Positions 1 through 10,394 are shown, counted from the stretch's first letter. The stretch: 50,146 nucleotides of DNA from Flavobacteriales bacterium (GCA_027065715.1 JAMONO010000027.1:1-50146), one strand, 5' to 3'. The notes: a model not told the origin generated them from the sequence alone. Made by a program: numbers and translations.

Positions 1-33
1 CTGGAAACAGAACTCAATCAATTGAAAAAATAA
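1..33 (+). CDS. C-terminal end of an upstream gene, probably lpxD (partial)
   Basis: The first ten codons read in frame to a TAA at 31-33 and end in a Lys-Lys tail (LETELNQLKK). The next start codon lies only 4 bases further on. In Flavobacteriia the gene directly upstream of the lpxC/fabZ fusion is usually lpxD, the UDP-3-O-acylglucosamine N-acyltransferase. A charged helical tail would fit the end of LpxD, but ten residues are too few to prove it, so the name is inferred from gene order. Confidence 0.5.
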   Translation: METELNQLKK

Positions 34-37
34 TCTT

Positions 38-1432
38 ATGATAAAACAAAAAACTTTAAAAAAACCGGTATCTATTGAAGGAGTGGGTTTACATACCGGC
101 AAAAAGGTAACCATGACGCTTAAACCAGCACCCGAAAATTACGGTTTTAAGTTTGTAAGAGTGGACCTGGAAGGAAAACCCGAAATTGAAGCCAGTGCCC
201 AGTTTGTTACCAAAACACAAAGAGGAACCGTATTGGAAAAAAACGGCGTGCAAGTAAGCACTACCGAACACGTACTGGCAGCCTTAACCGGCATGGACAT
301 TGATAACTGCATGATTGAACTTAATGCAGGAGAACCCCCCATTAAAGACGGTTCAGCCAAGTATTTTGTCAAAATGATTGAAGAAGCCGGAATTGAAGAA
401 CAAGATGCCGAACGCGAAGAATTTGTTATCAAAAAAGTTATATCATACGTAGATCCCGAAACCGAAAGCGAAATATTAATTATGCCGTCCGACCATTATG
501 AAATTACTGCCATGGTCGATTTTGGAACCAAGGTGTTGGGCACTCAAAATGCATATTTAAAGGAATTAAAAGACTTTAAAAAAGAAATAGCTTCGGCAAG
601 AACTTTTAGTTTTTTGCACGAATTGGAAATGTTACTTAAAAACGGGCTCATCAAAGGAGGAGACTTGAGCAATGCCATTATTTTTGTCGATAAAGAAATA
701 TCGAACGAGACCAAAGAACTCTTAAAAGAATATTTCAAACAAGATGATTTTGAAGTAAAACCCAACGGAATTCTAAACAATCTCGATTTGCAATGGCCCA
801 ATGAAGCCGCCCGACATAAATTGCTCGATGTAATAGGCGATTTGGCACTGGTAGGTACCAAATTGCGCGGTAAAGTTATAGCCAACAAGCCCGGACACAA
901 AGTAAATACGGCTTTTGCCAAAAAATTGCAAAAAATTATCAAAAACGAAAAAAGAAATAAAGTACCCGAGTTCGATTTAAATCAACCTCCGTTGATGGAT
1001 ATTGAAAAAATCATGTCACTTCTACCCCACCGTCCCCCGTTTTTGTTGGTAGATAGAATTTTGGAACTGTCCGACAATCATGTTGTAGGAATGAAAAATG
1101 TAACCATGAATGAAGCTTTCTTTGTAGGACATTTTCCCGGAGCACCGGTTATGCCCGGAGTTTTGCAAGTTGAGGCAATGGCTCAAACCGGCGGTATATT
1201 GGTATTGAGCTCAGTACCCGACCCTCAAAATTATTTGACTTATTTTATGAAAATGGATAAAGTCAAATTCAAAAGAAAAGTTATGCCCGGCGATACTTTG
1301 ATTTTTAAAGCCGAATTGATATCACCTATTCGAAGAGGAATTTGTCACATGCAAGCTTATGCGTATGCCAATGGACACCTGGTAGCCGAAGCCGAAATGA
1401 TGGCACAAATAGTAAAAAAGGAAAATAAATAA
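38..1432 (+). CDS. lpxC/fabZ: bifunctional UDP-3-O-acyl-GlcNAc deacetylase / 3-hydroxyacyl-ACP dehydratase (LpxC-FabZ fusion)
   Basis: This 464-residue protein joins two enzymes. Residues 1 to about 305 are LpxC, the zinc-dependent deacetylase that commits UDP-GlcNAc precursors to lipid A. It shows the EHVLAAL histidine motif, the GEPPIKDGS segment and the late GHKVNTAFAKKL segment with its active-site His. Residues from about 320 to the end are FabZ, the hotdog-fold dehydratase of fatty acid elongation, with LLPHRPPFLLVDRI and the catalytic GHFPGAPVMPGVLQVEAMAQ stretch. The fusion is a known feature of Bacteroidota and couples lipid A to fatty acid synthesis. The gene sits 4 bases after the upstream stop and 4 bases before lpxA, so it is clearly in an operon. 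Confidence 0.97.
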   Translation: MIKQKTLKKPVSIEGVGLHTGKKVTMTLKPAPENYGFKFVRVDLEGKPEIEASAQFVTKTQRGTVLEKNGVQVSTTEHVLAALTGMDIDNCMIELNAGEPPIKDGSAKYFVKMIEEAGIEEQDAEREEFVIKKVISYVDPETESEILIMPSDHYEITAMVDFGTKVLGTQNAYLKELKDFKKEIASARTFSFLHELEMLLKNGLIKGGDLSNAIIFVDKEISNETKELLKEYFKQDDFEVKPNGILNNLDLQWPNEAARHKLLDVIGDLALVGTKLRGKVIANKPGHKVNTAFAKKLQKIIKNEKRNKVPEFDLNQPPLMDIEKIMSLLPHRPPFLLVDRILELSDNHVVGMKNVTMNEAFFVGHFPGAPVMPGVLQVEAMAQTGGILVLSSVPDPQNYLTYFMKMDKVKFKRKVMPGDTLIFKAELISPIRRGICHMQAYAYANGHLVAEAEMMAQIVKKENK

Positions 1433-1436
1433 ATAT

Positions 1437-2222
1437 ATGAATCAACCATTTGCATACATACACCCCGAAGCCAAAATAGCCAAAAACGTGGTTATTGAAC
1501 CCTTTGTTACCATCGACAAAGGAGTTGAAATAGGAGAAGGCACTTGGATAGGTCCCAATGTAACTATCATGGAAGGTGCTCGCATAGGAAAAAATTGCAA
1601 AATTTTTCCGGGTACTGTAATAGCCGCCGAACCGCAAGACTTAAAATTTGAAGGTGAAGAATCATTGGCTATAATTGGCGACAATACAACTATTCGCGAA
1701 AATGTAACCGTAAACAGAGGCACCAAAGCAAGTGGCAAAACCATAGTAGGCAACTACTGTTTGCTTATGGCTAATGCACATGTAGCTCACGATTGTGTAG
1801 TAGGTGATCATGCTATTCTGGTCAATAATGTAGCTCTGGCAGGACATGTCGAAATCGGTGAATGGGCTATTTTGGGAGGTCTGTCGGCTGTGCATCAATT
1901 TGTCAAAATTGGACGACATGTTATGGTATCGGGCGGAACCTTAGTCAGAAAAGATATTCCCCCTTTTGTAAAAGCTGCCAAAGAACCTATTCAATACGTC
2001 GGTGTCAATTCAATAGGACTAAGACGTCGCGGTTTTATGAGTGAAACCATCAACCAAATTCAAGATATTTATCGGGTCATTTTTCAAAAAGTAAACAATG
2101 TTTCTGCTGCTTTGGAAATGATTGAAGCCGAAATGCCCGCTTCTCCCGAAAGAGACGAAATTATTCTCTTTATCAAAAATTCACCAAGAGGCATCATTAA
2201 AGGATATAAACAAAAAATATAA
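1437..2222 (+). CDS. lpxA: acyl-ACP:UDP-N-acetylglucosamine O-acyltransferase LpxA
   Basis: LpxA carries out the first acylation of UDP-GlcNAc in lipid A synthesis, in the cytoplasm. The 261-residue length is normal. The N-terminal two thirds are hexapeptide repeats of a left-handed beta helix. The catalytic His lies in the NAHVAHDC segment, and the typical GLSAVHQFVKIGRHVMVSG and NSIGLRRRGF segments follow. The C-terminal helical domain completes the family architecture. It is 4 bases downstream of lpxC/fabZ and 4 bases upstream of efp, in the lpxD-lpxC/fabZ-lpxA-efp order usual for Flavobacteriia. Confidence 0.97.
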   Translation: MNQPFAYIHPEAKIAKNVVIEPFVTIDKGVEIGEGTWIGPNVTIMEGARIGKNCKIFPGTVIAAEPQDLKFEGEESLAIIGDNTTIRENVTVNRGTKASGKTIVGNYCLLMANAHVAHDCVVGDHAILVNNVALAGHVEIGEWAILGGLSAVHQFVKIGRHVMVSGGTLVRKDIPPFVKAAKEPIQYVGVNSIGLRRRGFMSETINQIQDIYRVIFQKVNNVSAALEMIEAEMPASPERDEIILFIKNSPRGIIKGYKQKI

Positions 2223-2226
2223 TATT

Positions 2227-2790
2227 ATGGCAACAACCTCAGATATCAGAAAAGGACTTTGTATCAATTACAATAACGATATTTATAAAATTATCGATTT
2301 TTTACATGTAAAACCCGGCAAAGGACCGGCTTTTGTCCGAACCAAACTCAAAAGTCTGACAACAGGAAAAATAATTGACAATACTTTTTCTGCCGGACAC
2401 AAAATAGATGATATAAGAATAGAAACTCGTAAGTTTCAATACTTGTATAATGACGGCGATACCTATCATTTTATGGACGACGAAACTTATGAACAAATTC
2501 AATTGCCCAAAGCAATGATAGATGCCCCTCAATTTTTAAAAGAAGGCGAACTGGTAACCATACTTATCAAAGCCGACGACAATACACCATTAACCTTGGA
2601 AATGCCTGCCAGTGTCGTTATGGAAGTAACCCATACCGAACCCGGTGTAAAAGGCAATACCGCTACCAATGCCACAAAACCTGCAACTGTCGAAACAGGA
2701 GCAACCGTGAGAGTTCCACTGTTTATAAACGAAGGTGATAAAATAAAAATTAACACAGAAACCGGTGAATATCAAGAAAGAGTAAAATAA
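2227..2790 (+). CDS. efp: translation elongation factor P
   Basis: EF-P relieves ribosome stalling at polyproline. The 187-residue protein beginning MATTSDIRKGLCI matches the family at normal length. The frame stays open 35 codons further upstream, but that part lies inside lpxA and has no EF-P similarity, so the ATG 4 bases after lpxA is chosen. The tip loop reads KPGKGPAFVR, with Lys32 at the position modified in many bacteria. The three domains (KOW-like, then two OB folds) and the C-terminal GDKIKINTETGEYQERVK are recognisable. Confidence 0.96.
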   Translation: MATTSDIRKGLCINYNNDIYKIIDFLHVKPGKGPAFVRTKLKSLTTGKIIDNTFSAGHKIDDIRIETRKFQYLYNDGDTYHFMDDETYEQIQLPKAMIDAPQFLKEGELVTILIKADDNTPLTLEMPASVVMEVTHTEPGVKGNTATNATKPATVETGATVRVPLFINEGDKIKINTETGEYQERVK

Positions 2791-2792
2791 TT

Positions 2793-2815
2793 TGACAAAA
2801 AATGATATTTTGTCA
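2793..2815 (+). terminator. inverted repeat after efp
   Basis: TGACAAAA and TTTTGTCA form a perfect 8-base inverted repeat with a 7-base spacer, starting 2 bases after the efp stop. It is AT-rich and lacks a long U tract, so it could be a weak terminator of the lpx-efp operon or an operator for sucD, whose start lies 51 bases downstream. Confidence 0.35.
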
Positions 2816-2865
2816 TAAAATTATTCGACAAATTATTTGATATTTACGAACAAAAAATTATAAAT

Positions 2866-3741
2866 ATGAGTGTATTAGTAAATAAAGATTCCAAGATTAT
2901 AGTGCAAGGTTTTACCGGTGGTGAAGGAACTTTTCATGCCCAACAAATGATTGACTACGGAACCAACGTTGTTGGTGGGGTTACTCCCGGAAAAGGAGGA
3001 CAAGAGCATCTGGGCAAACCGGTTTTCAATACCGTTAAAGAAGCCGTTGAAACAACCGGAGCGGATACTTCCATTATTTTTGTTCCGCCGGCTTTTGCTG
3101 CCGATGCCATTAAAGAAGCTGCCGAAGCAGGTATTAAAACCATTATAGCCATAACCGAAGGTATTCCGGTTGCCGATATGGTCAAAGTAATGGATTATAT
3201 CGATGACAAAGATGTGCGTTTGGTTGGACCAAACTGCCCCGGCGTTATCACGCCCGAAGAAGCCAAAGTAGGTATTATGCCCGGTTTTGTATTTAAAAAA
3301 GGTAAAATCGGTTTGGTTTCCAAATCGGGAACTTTGACTTATGAAGCTGCCGACCAAATTGCCAAACAAGGATTAGGTATTACAACAGCAATAGGTATCG
3401 GAGGAGACCCTATTATAGGAACTACTACCAAAGATGCCGTTGAAATGTTTATGAATGATCCTGATACAGAAGCAATAGTAATGATTGGAGAGATAGGCGG
3501 TAACTTGGAAGCCGAAGCAGCCAAATATATCAAAGAAACAGGCAACAAAAAACCTGTTATAGCTTTTATAGCCGGTCAAACCGCTCCCAAAGGAAGAACC
3601 ATGGGACATGCAGGAGCCATTGTCGGAGGTAAAGCCGATACGGCACAAGCCAAAATGGAAATTTTAAGAGCTCACGGAATCCATGTAGTTGAATCACCTG
3701 CCGAAATCGGTAAAAAAGTAGCAAAAGTTCTTAATAAATGA
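2866..3741 (+). CDS. sucD: succinyl-CoA synthetase (ADP-forming), alpha subunit
   Basis: SucD is the CoA-binding, phosphohistidine-carrying subunit of the TCA-cycle enzyme that makes ATP or GTP from succinyl-CoA. The 291-residue protein has the CoA-binding Rossmann domain ([20 protein letters not shown], then GGVTPGKGG), the [11 protein letters not shown] motif, and a flavodoxin-like ligase domain. The phosphorylated His is in [13 protein letters not shown] (about residue 248). The beta subunit gene is not adjacent, as is usual in Flavobacteriia. A strong hairpin terminator follows the gene. Confidence 0.97.
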   Translation: MSVLVNKDSKIIVQGFTGGEGTFHAQQMIDYGTNVVGGVTPGKGGQEHLGKPVFNTVKEAVETTGADTSIIFVPPAFAADAIKEAAEAGIKTIIAITEGIPVADMVKVMDYIDDKDVRLVGPNCPGVITPEEAKVGIMPGFVFKKGKIGLVSKSGTLTYEAADQIAKQGLGITTAIGIGGDPIIGTTTKDAVEMFMNDPDTEAIVMIGEIGGNLEAEAAKYIKETGNKKPVIAFIAGQTAPKGRTMGHAGAIVGGKADTAQAKMEILRAHGIHVVESPAEIGKKVAKVLNK

Positions 3742-3762
3742 TTTTTAATTACAAACAACAAT

Positions 3763-3792
3763 AAAAGCCGGCTTTTTGCCGGCTTTTATTGT
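3763..3792. terminator. bidirectional intrinsic terminator between sucD and pnp
   Basis: A perfect 10-base stem AAAAGCCGGC / GCCGGCTTTT with a T5 loop lies between the convergent sucD and pnp genes. The A and T flanks make it readable as a rho-independent terminator from either strand. Confidence 0.9.
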
Positions 3793-3807
3793 ATTGTACA
3801 TAACGAT

Positions 3808-5955
3808 TTATTTTTCGTTATTATTCGCTCTTTTGTTTTTACGAGGAGGGCGGGGTAATAAAACTTTTCGAGATAATTTCATTTTACCTCTGTCCATTCC
3901 CAACAATTTTACTTTGACCGTATCACCTTCTTTTAATACATCGGATACATTGTTGATGCGTTTCCAATCAATTTCGGACACATGCAAAAGTCCTTCCGTT
4001 CCGGGAGCAATTTCTATAAATGCACCAAAATCTTTAATGGAAACAACTTTACCTTCATATATTTCGCCAACTTCGGGTTCAAAAGTTATTACATCAATAC
4101 GGTCTATAACTTGTTGAATCTTATCCATGTCAGTTCCCATAATCTCAATAATTCCTTTACCGTCCACTTCTTCTATAACAATGGTAGTGTCGGTTTCTTC
4201 TTGAAGTTGTTGGATATCTTTACCGCCTTTGCCGATTACGGCACCAATATATTCTTTTGGTATTTCTATTTTGACCATTTTAGGCACAAAATCTTTAACT
4301 TGCGGTCGTGGTTCCGAAATGGTTTTCTCCATTTCACGCATAATATGCAAACGTCCTTCTTTGGCTTGATGCAAGGCTTTTTCAAGGATTTCTCTTTTTA
4401 AGTCCTTAATTTTGATGTCCATTTGACAAGCCGTTATACCGTCTTTGGTTCCCGTTACTTTAAAATCCATATCACCCAAATGATCTTCATCTCCCAAAAT
4501 ATCGGATAATACGGCATATTTTTTGGTTTCTTCGTCATAAATTAAGCCCATGGCAATACCCGATACGGCTTTTTTCATTTGGATACCGGCATCCATAAGT
4601 GCCATTGAACCGGCACAAACTGTTGCCATGGAACTGGACCCGTTCGATTCCAAAATATCGGAAACAACACGTATGGTATAAGGCGAATCTTCGGGAACCA
4701 TAGGTTCAAGAGCTCTTTGTGCCAAATGACCGTGTCCGATTTCTCTTCGCGATGTGCCTCTTAATGGACGTGCTTCACCGGTTGAAAATGGAGGAAAATT
4801 GTAGTGCAAGTAAAAACTTTCTTCGTCTGATTGGGTAGCTCCGTCAATAATATTTACTTCTCGCGAAGTTCCAAGCGTAACGGTTGCCAAAGCTTGTGTT
4901 TCACCACGCGTAAAAATAGCTGACCCGTGAACCGAAGGCAAATAATCGGTTTCGGTCCAAATAGGTCTGATTTCGTCGGTTTTTCTTCCGTCCAATCTCA
5001 AACCTTCGTTGAGAATTAAGTCTCTGACGGCTTTTTTCATTACTTTGTGAAAATATTCACCAATTATTTTTTCTTTTTCTTCCAACTCTTCTTCCGAAAA
5101 AGTTTCTATCAGTTCGTCTTTTACGGCATTAAATTTTTCGGAACGTTCTTTTTTTCCGGTTCCTTCTTTGGCTATGTTGTAAATTTTGTCGTAAACGGAT
5201 TTTTCAATTTGTTCATACAAAGCTTCGTCTTCTTCGGCTTTTGGATAGTCTCTTTTAGGAAAAGCTTTGCTTACTTGTTCAGCCAATTTTTTTTGAACTT
5301 CAATTTGTTTTTTAATGGCTTGATGGGCAAATTCAATAGCTTCAATCATTTCTTCTTCACTGACTTCTTGCATCTGTCCTTCAACCATGGTAACCGAATC
5401 TTCGGTGCCGCCGACCATTAAATCTATCGTAGCTTTTTCGCCTTCTTCATAACTGGGATTAATGACCAATATGTCGTCAATTTTTGCAACCCGCACTTCT
5501 GATATGGGACCTTCAAAAGGTATATCCGAGACTGCCAAAGCTGCCGAAGCGGCTAAACCGGCAAGTGAGTCGGCTTGCACATTGGGGTCGTGCGACATTA
5601 ATTGAATCATTACTTGTGTTTCGGCGTGATAATCTTTAGGAAAGAGCGGACGCAATACGCGATCTACCAGTCGCATAACCAAAATTTCTTCGGTGCTCGG
5701 TCTTCCTTCTCTTTTAAAAAAACCACCGGGGAACTTGCCTGATGAGGCAAATTTTTCGCGGTAATCAACGGTTAAAGGTAAAAAATCAATATCCGGATTT
5801 ATTTCTTTTGAAGCTACGGCTGTTGCCAAAAGCATGGTATTTCCCATTCTTACTACTACGGAACCATCGGCTTGTTTGGCTAACTTTCCGGTTTCAATAC
5901 TGATGGTTCTGCCATCGTCAAGTTGTATGGTTTCTTTGATTGGTTTTGGTGTCAT
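3808..5955 (-). CDS. pnp: polyribonucleotide nucleotidyltransferase (PNPase)
   Basis: PNPase degrades RNA 3 prime to 5 prime by phosphorolysis and acts in mRNA turnover. At 715 residues it has the standard order: two RNase PH domains separated by a helical linker, a KH domain ([20 protein letters not shown]) and an S1 domain ([20 protein letters not shown]). The second RNase PH core is seen as [20 protein letters not shown] and [20 protein letters not shown] short basic tail follows S1. It lies downstream of rpsO on the same strand, the classic rpsO-pnp arrangement, with a hairpin between them. Confidence 0.98.
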   Translation of the reverse strand: MTPKPIKETIQLDDGRTISIETGKLAKQADGSVVVRMGNTMLLATAVASKEINPDIDFLPLTVDYREKFASSGKFPGGFFKREGRPSTEEILVMRLVDRVLRPLFPKDYHAETQVMIQLMSHDPNVQADSLAGLAASAALAVSDIPFEGPISEVRVAKIDDILVINPSYEEGEKATIDLMVGGTEDSVTMVEGQMQEVSEEEMIEAIEFAHQAIKKQIEVQKKLAEQVSKAFPKRDYPKAEEDEALYEQIEKSVYDKIYNIAKEGTGKKERSEKFNAVKDELIETFSEEELEEKEKIIGEYFHKVMKKAVRDLILNEGLRLDGRKTDEIRPIWTETDYLPSVHGSAIFTRGETQALATVTLGTSREVNIIDGATQSDEESFYLHYNFPPFSTGEARPLRGTSRREIGHGHLAQRALEPMVPEDSPYTIRVVSDILESNGSSSMATVCAGSMALMDAGIQMKKAVSGIAMGLIYDEETKKYAVLSDILGDEDHLGDMDFKVTGTKDGITACQMDIKIKDLKREILEKALHQAKEGRLHIMREMEKTISEPRPQVKDFVPKMVKIEIPKEYIGAVIGKGGKDIQQLQEETDTTIVIEEVDGKGIIEIMGTDMDKIQQVIDRIDVITFEPEVGEIYEGKVVSIKDFGAFIEIAPGTEGLLHVSEIDWKRINNVSDVLKEGDTVKVKLLGMDRGKMKLSRKVLLPRPPRKNKRANNNEK

Positions 5956-6008
5956 ATATAATAATTTGTTTTGTAGTTCAGTTTGATTAAACTGATAAAA
6001 ATAAGATA

Positions 6009-6035
6009 AAAAAAGGGCAGTTGCCTGCCCTTTTT
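6009..6035 (-). terminator. intrinsic terminator or attenuating hairpin after rpsO
   Basis: GGGCAG and CTGCCC form a 6-base stem around a 4-base loop, flanked by A6 and T5 runs that extend it. It sits between rpsO and pnp. In other bacteria the rpsO-pnp junction carries a terminator and processing hairpin that balances ribosomal protein and PNPase output, and the same role is likely here. Confidence 0.75.
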
Positions 6036-6047
6036 AAATGGTTAAGC

Positions 6048-6317
6048 TTATTTTCTTAAGCCTAATTCTTTAATGATTTTACGGTATCTTTCAATATCGT
6101 TGTTCTTCAAATAGTTTAAAAGACTACGTCTTTTTCCTACTAATTTTACTAAAGCTTTTTCGGTGCTGTAGTCGTGTTTGTTTCTTTTTAAATGTTCGGT
6201 CAAATGGTTGATGCGGTAAGTAAATAACGCAATTTGACCTTCGGGTGATCCTGTGTCTTTTTCTGATTTCCCGTACTTTGCAAAGATTTCTTTTTTTACT
6301 TCTGGTGTTAAATACAT
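6048..6317 (-). CDS. rpsO: 30S ribosomal protein S15
   Basis: S15 binds 16S rRNA early in 30S assembly. The 89-residue length is standard and the family signatures are clear: [39 protein letters not shown] and [19 protein letters not shown]. It is the first gene of an rpsO-pnp unit on the minus strand. About 100 AT-rich bases separate its start from the next gene. Confidence 0.98.
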   Translation of the reverse strand: MYLTPEVKKEIFAKYGKSEKDTGSPEGQIALFTYRINHLTEHLKRNKHDYSTEKALVKLVGKRRSLLNYLKNNDIERYRKIIKELGLRK

Positions 6318-6415
6318 GCCAATATTTTTTTAATGATTATTATGTATATTTCAAGCTGCAAAGATACAATAAATTTATTATAAAACAAGATTTTAGTCGG
6401 TTTTAGTTTTTCTGC

Positions 6416-7510
6416 TTATTTGTCAATAGCTTTAATGATAATGATGTATGTAGGAAAATGGTCACTGTATCCGCCCAAAAATTCTCCACCGGCAAATGTT
6501 CGTTTCGGATATCCTTTGTAACGACCTTTTTTGTTTTTCATAAATTCGCGACTGTATATGCCCGATTTCCAAAGATGAAATTTGTTATCCGAATCATTCA
6601 CTAAGGCGGGGGTTATCATTATTTGGTCAAACAAATTCCAACTGTCGCGGTATGCCAATGTGCCAATACCTCGATTAAAAAAGTGTTCCATGGCATTGTA
6701 AAGGCTGCCTTTGTTTACATCGGATTTTTTGGCTTTGGTGTTTAAAACCCGTTTGACACTGGGGCTACTCGGATCGTCGTTCAGGTCGCCCATAATTACA
6801 ATTTTAGCCTTAGGTTCTTGTGCCAAAATAGAATCTTTGATATGTTTGGTTAGTTTGGCGGCTTTAACCCGTTTGGGCAAACTGCGGGCTTCACCTCCTC
6901 GACGCGAAGGCCAGTGGTCCACGATAATACTGATGAGTTCACCGTCCATAATTCCCGTTACAACCAATTGGTCACGAGTGTAAATTCTGTATCCGGTGTC
7001 GCTGTCACGTAAATACAAAGGATAGGTGGTGAAATTTACCGGATTAAAAATCTTTTTTCGATACAAGAGTGCTACATCAATACCGCGTCGATCGGGCGAA
7101 TCAAAATGGATTATGCCGTATCCCAAACCTTTTAAATCGCCGGTAGTTATCAGGTCTTCCAATACTTTTTTGTTTTCTACTTCGGCAACGCCTATGACTG
7201 CCGGGGGGGCATGGGTTTCGCGTTTGCCTATATCAGCTAATACTTTGGACAGGTTATTCAATTTTATATGATATTTTTTAGAAGTCCAATTGTTACGTCC
7301 TTCGGGGGTAAAATCTTCATCTCTTGTTTTGGGGTCGTCAATGGTGTCAAAAAGATTTTCCAAATTGTAAAAAGCAATGGTTCTGGCCAAATATTTTTTT
7401 ACTTCTTTGGTTTGTCGCTGGTTGGTTCGGGCGGTTGTCGTTGTATTTTTTTGACTGCCGCAGTTCCATACTAAAACGGCTAAAATCAAGCCTATAAAAA
7501 CTTTCTTCAT
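6416..7510 (-). CDS. endonuclease/exonuclease/phosphatase family lipoprotein
   Basis: This is a predicted secreted metal-dependent phosphodiesterase of 364 residues. A hydrophobic N terminus ends in a lipobox-like VWNC with Cys17. Motifs of the EEP fold appear in order: FYNLENLFDT with its metal-binding Asn and Glu, GVAEVENKKVLEDL, DHWPSRRGGEARSLPKR, the metal-binding GDLNDDPSSP, and the terminal GGYSDHFPTYI. The closest family type is the secreted Bacteroidota nuclease or phosphodiesterase, but the substrate cannot be read from sequence. It is divergent from a TonB-dependent receptor and DUF5689 lipoprotein, with only 115 bases between the starts, suggesting a shared uptake role. Confidence 0.9.
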   Translation of the reverse strand: MKKVFIGLILAVLVWNCGSQKNTTTTARTNQRQTKEVKKYLARTIAFYNLENLFDTIDDPKTRDEDFTPEGRNNWTSKKYHIKLNNLSKVLADIGKRETHAPPAVIGVAEVENKKVLEDLITTGDLKGLGYGIIHFDSPDRRGIDVALLYRKKIFNPVNFTTYPLYLRDSDTGYRIYTRDQLVVTGIMDGELISIIVDHWPSRRGGEARSLPKRVKAAKLTKHIKDSILAQEPKAKIVIMGDLNDDPSSPSVKRVLNTKAKKSDVNKGSLYNAMEHFFNRGIGTLAYRDSWNLFDQIMITPALVNDSDNKFHLWKSGIYSREFMKNKKGRYKGYPKRTFAGGEFLGGYSDHFPTYIIIIKAIDK

Positions 7511-7583
7511 GGTCTAAAATTTAGTTATCGTTAATTTTTTTATTTTATGACCAAAAATACTAAATTAAGTTTGAAAAATAATG

Positions 7584-7591
7584 TAAATTTG
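7584..7591 (+). promoter_or_regulatory. Bacteroidota -7 box for the TonB-dependent receptor operon
   Basis: TAAATTTG matches the TAnnTTTG consensus and lies 34 bases before the receptor ATG. No TTTG -33 box is seen at the usual 19-base spacing, so this rests on the -7 element alone. Confidence 0.45.
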
Positions 7592-7625
7592 TTGGAAATA
7601 ATAATCATAAATAAAAAAACGAAAT

Positions 7626-10373
7626 ATGAAGAAGTATTTAATGTCAATGGCACTACTGGTTTCATTTTTCGGTTGGTCGCAAATCACAGGCGTAAAAGGT
7701 TTTGTGCAAGACACCGAAAACAAAGAAAATATCAGCGGGGCTGTTGTTACAATCAAAGGAAGTAACTTAAAATATGTTACGACAGACGATGGTTTTTTTG
7801 AAATATACAAAATTCCAGCCGGAAAACAAGAATTGTATATTACAGCCGAAGGCTATCAGTCTCAACAAATACCCATTGTTGTGGTAAACGGAAAAGTTTT
7901 GGATTTGGGTGAAATTATGCTCGATCCGATTAATGAATTTGAAGGGCAAAGTATCATTACCTTGTCATCGGACGATCTTTCGGATGACGAAACAAGCAAC
8001 AGTAATGAAAATATTGCCGGTATTTTACAATCGTCAAAAGATACTTATCAGCGTATTGTTGCTTTTAATTTCGGTCAGGTTTGGTTCAAATCGCGAGGTT
8101 ATGATTCTGACCAAGGTGAAGTAATGTTTAACGGTATTCCCATGAACAAAATATCTAACGGACGTCCGCAGTGGAGCGATTGGGGCGGTTTAAACGATGT
8201 TTTGCGTAATCAGGAATTTACCGACGGATTGGCACCTTCCGAAAGTCGTTTTGGTGGTGTTTTGGGTTCGACCAATTTTATAACACGCGCTTCCAAAATG
8301 CGTAAAGGTGGTCGTATATCAAATGCTTTTACCAATTCCAATTACACGGGACGCCTTATGGCATCTTATAACACCGGTATGCAAAAAAACGGTTGGGCAC
8401 TAAGTGTATTGGGGTCGCGTCGATATGGACATGAAGGCTATTTTGAAGGAACAACTTACAATGCTTGGGGTGGTTTTATTGCCGTTGAAAAAAAGTTGAA
8501 CGATAAACACAGCTTGAACGTAACGGCTTTTTATACACCTAACCGTCGCGGTAAAAATTCGCCCAATACACAAGAAGTTTTCGATTTGGGAGGCACCCGA
8601 TACAATGCTTATTGGGGCTGGCAAGGTCCTTACAAACGAAATGCCCGCATGAAAGAGATAAAAGAACCTACTTTTATGCTCAGTCATTATTGGGATATTG
8701 ACGATAAAACCAGTTTAAATACCAATATAATGTATCAATACGGCACTATTGCCAACAGTCGTATCGATTACAGAGGGCTCAATCCGGATCCTACTTACTA
8801 TCAAAAGTTACCCAGTTATTTTTTACGTCATGAAGGAGCAGAAGATTACGAAAATGCTTTTATTCGAACCGAATATTTTTTAAACGATGCTCCGCAAAGT
8901 CAAATTATGTGGGAAGAATTATACGATGCCAATAACTTGGCTAATATTCACAATCAACCGGCTTACTATTTGCTATACAATGATGTAAATAACGATAAAG
9001 TATTGGCTGCCAATACGATATTTTTCAAAGAATTGACCGACAAAATCACCTTGAATGCTTCGGCTCTGTATAAAAAAGTAACTTCGGACAACTATGCCGA
9101 GATAACTGACCTGTTGGGAGCCAACTACTATTTAGATGTCAATAAATATGCCTTGGATTCGGAAAAAGATAATGACATAAATAATCCCAACCGTAAAGTG
9201 TTTGAGGGAGATAAATTCAAATACAACTATACAATTGATGCCCATATTGCCGATGCTTTTGCACAATTGAGTTTTACTTACAACAAAGTCGATTTTTATA
9301 TTGCCGGAAATGTTGGCAATACGACTTATCAACGCGACGGTAAATATTTAAACGGCGAATATCAACAAACTTCATACGGCAAAGGTGAACAAATCGATTT
9401 CTTAACCTACGGAACCAAAGGAGGTTTAACTTATAAAATCACCGGAAATCATTTGTTAAATTTTAACGGAGGCTATATGACCAAAGCCCCTTCGTTGCGT
9501 AACACCTATGCCAATTCGCGTGTATCCAACGAAATAGTGCCCGATATTACCACTACCAAAATTGCTTCGGTTGATGCCAGTTATTATTACAGAACACAAG
9601 CAGTTAAATTGCGTTTAACCGGTTATTATACCCGGTTTAAAGACATGACCGAAGTTAGTTTTTATTACGTGCAAGGTATCAGCGGAGTAACCAAAACCGA
9701 TGATTTTTTGACCGCTGCTTTATACGGTATTCAAAAGAAAAATATCGGTATGGAAATGGGCGTTGAAGCCAAATTAACACCTACGGTTAAATTTTTGGGT
9801 GGTATTGCCATAGGTCAATTTACCTATGATAACAATCCGAAATTAAAAGTATCCGCCAGCGAAAACGACGAAGCTACTTTTACTTCTTATCTCAAAGATT
9901 ATAAACAATCGGGGTCGCCTCAACGCGGATATTCAGTCGGATTTGAATACAGAGACCCCAAATATTGGTGGGTATCTGCCAATGCCAACTTATTGACCAA
10001 CAATTATGTAGGTTTATCATCTTTGCGAAGAACCGACAATTTTTATATCGACCCCGATGACGGAACGCCCATAACCGGAGTAACCCAAGAAGAAGTTGAT
10101 AGATTGTTGGCACAAGAACGCTTGGACGATATCTTTTTGGTTAATATTGTCGGTGGAAAATCGTGGAAAATCGATAAATATTATCTCGGTTTTTTTGCCA
10201 GTATCAACAATTTGTTGGGTGAAAAATATCGTAGCGGCGGTTTTGAACAATCGCGTAAAGGTAATTTCGCCAACTTTAAAGAAGATGCCGAACTCGAACA
10301 CCCCTTATTCGGAAATAAATATTGGTATGGACGCGGCACCACTTATTATTTAAACTTTTATGTCAGATTTTAA
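7626..10373 (+). CDS. TonB-dependent outer-membrane receptor with N-terminal carboxypeptidase-regulatory-like domain
   Basis: The 915-residue protein starts with a signal peptide ending near FFGWSQ. A CarbopepD_reg-like beta-sandwich follows (about residues 22-105; GVKGFVQDTENKENISGAVV), which is typical of Bacteroidota receptors. The plug domain is at about 120-225, with MFNGIPMNKISNGRPQWSDW and FGGVLGSTNFITRASK. The remainder is a long aromatic-rich beta barrel ending in aromatic YYLNFYVRF, as expected for Bam recognition. There is no SusC-type signature and the partner is a DUF5689 lipoprotein rather than SusD, so it is not a classical glycan-utilisation pair. The ligand is unknown. Confidence 0.93.
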   Translation: MKKYLMSMALLVSFFGWSQITGVKGFVQDTENKENISGAVVTIKGSNLKYVTTDDGFFEIYKIPAGKQELYITAEGYQSQQIPIVVVNGKVLDLGEIMLDPINEFEGQSIITLSSDDLSDDETSNSNENIAGILQSSKDTYQRIVAFNFGQVWFKSRGYDSDQGEVMFNGIPMNKISNGRPQWSDWGGLNDVLRNQEFTDGLAPSESRFGGVLGSTNFITRASKMRKGGRISNAFTNSNYTGRLMASYNTGMQKNGWALSVLGSRRYGHEGYFEGTTYNAWGGFIAVEKKLNDKHSLNVTAFYTPNRRGKNSPNTQEVFDLGGTRYNAYWGWQGPYKRNARMKEIKEPTFMLSHYWDIDDKTSLNTNIMYQYGTIANSRIDYRGLNPDPTYYQKLPSYFLRHEGAEDYENAFIRTEYFLNDAPQSQIMWEELYDANNLANIHNQPAYYLLYNDVNNDKVLAANTIFFKELTDKITLNASALYKKVTSDNYAEITDLLGANYYLDVNKYALDSEKDNDINNPNRKVFEGDKFKYNYTIDAHIADAFAQLSFTYNKVDFYIAGNVGNTTYQRDGKYLNGEYQQTSYGKGEQIDFLTYGTKGGLTYKITGNHLLNFNGGYMTKAPSLRNTYANSRVSNEIVPDITTTKIASVDASYYYRTQAVKLRLTGYYTRFKDMTEVSFYYVQGISGVTKTDDFLTAALYGIQKKNIGMEMGVEAKLTPTVKFLGGIAIGQFTYDNNPKLKVSASENDEATFTSYLKDYKQSGSPQRGYSVGFEYRDPKYWWVSANANLLTNNYVGLSSLRRTDNFYIDPDDGTPITGVTQEEVDRLLAQERLDDIFLVNIVGGKSWKIDKYYLGFFASINNLLGEKYRSGGFEQSRKGNFANFKEDAELEHPLFGNKYWYGRGTTYYLNFYVRF

Positions 10374-10394
10374 TCACAAAAAAAACTTAAAAAA

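Noticed and set aside
2122-2226. 35-codon upstream extension of efp
   Set aside because: It lies within lpxA and does not match EF-P; the ATG at 2227 gives the normal length.
2875-3369. 164-codon antisense frame opposite sucD
   Set aside because: It lies entirely inside a certain gene and has no family signal.
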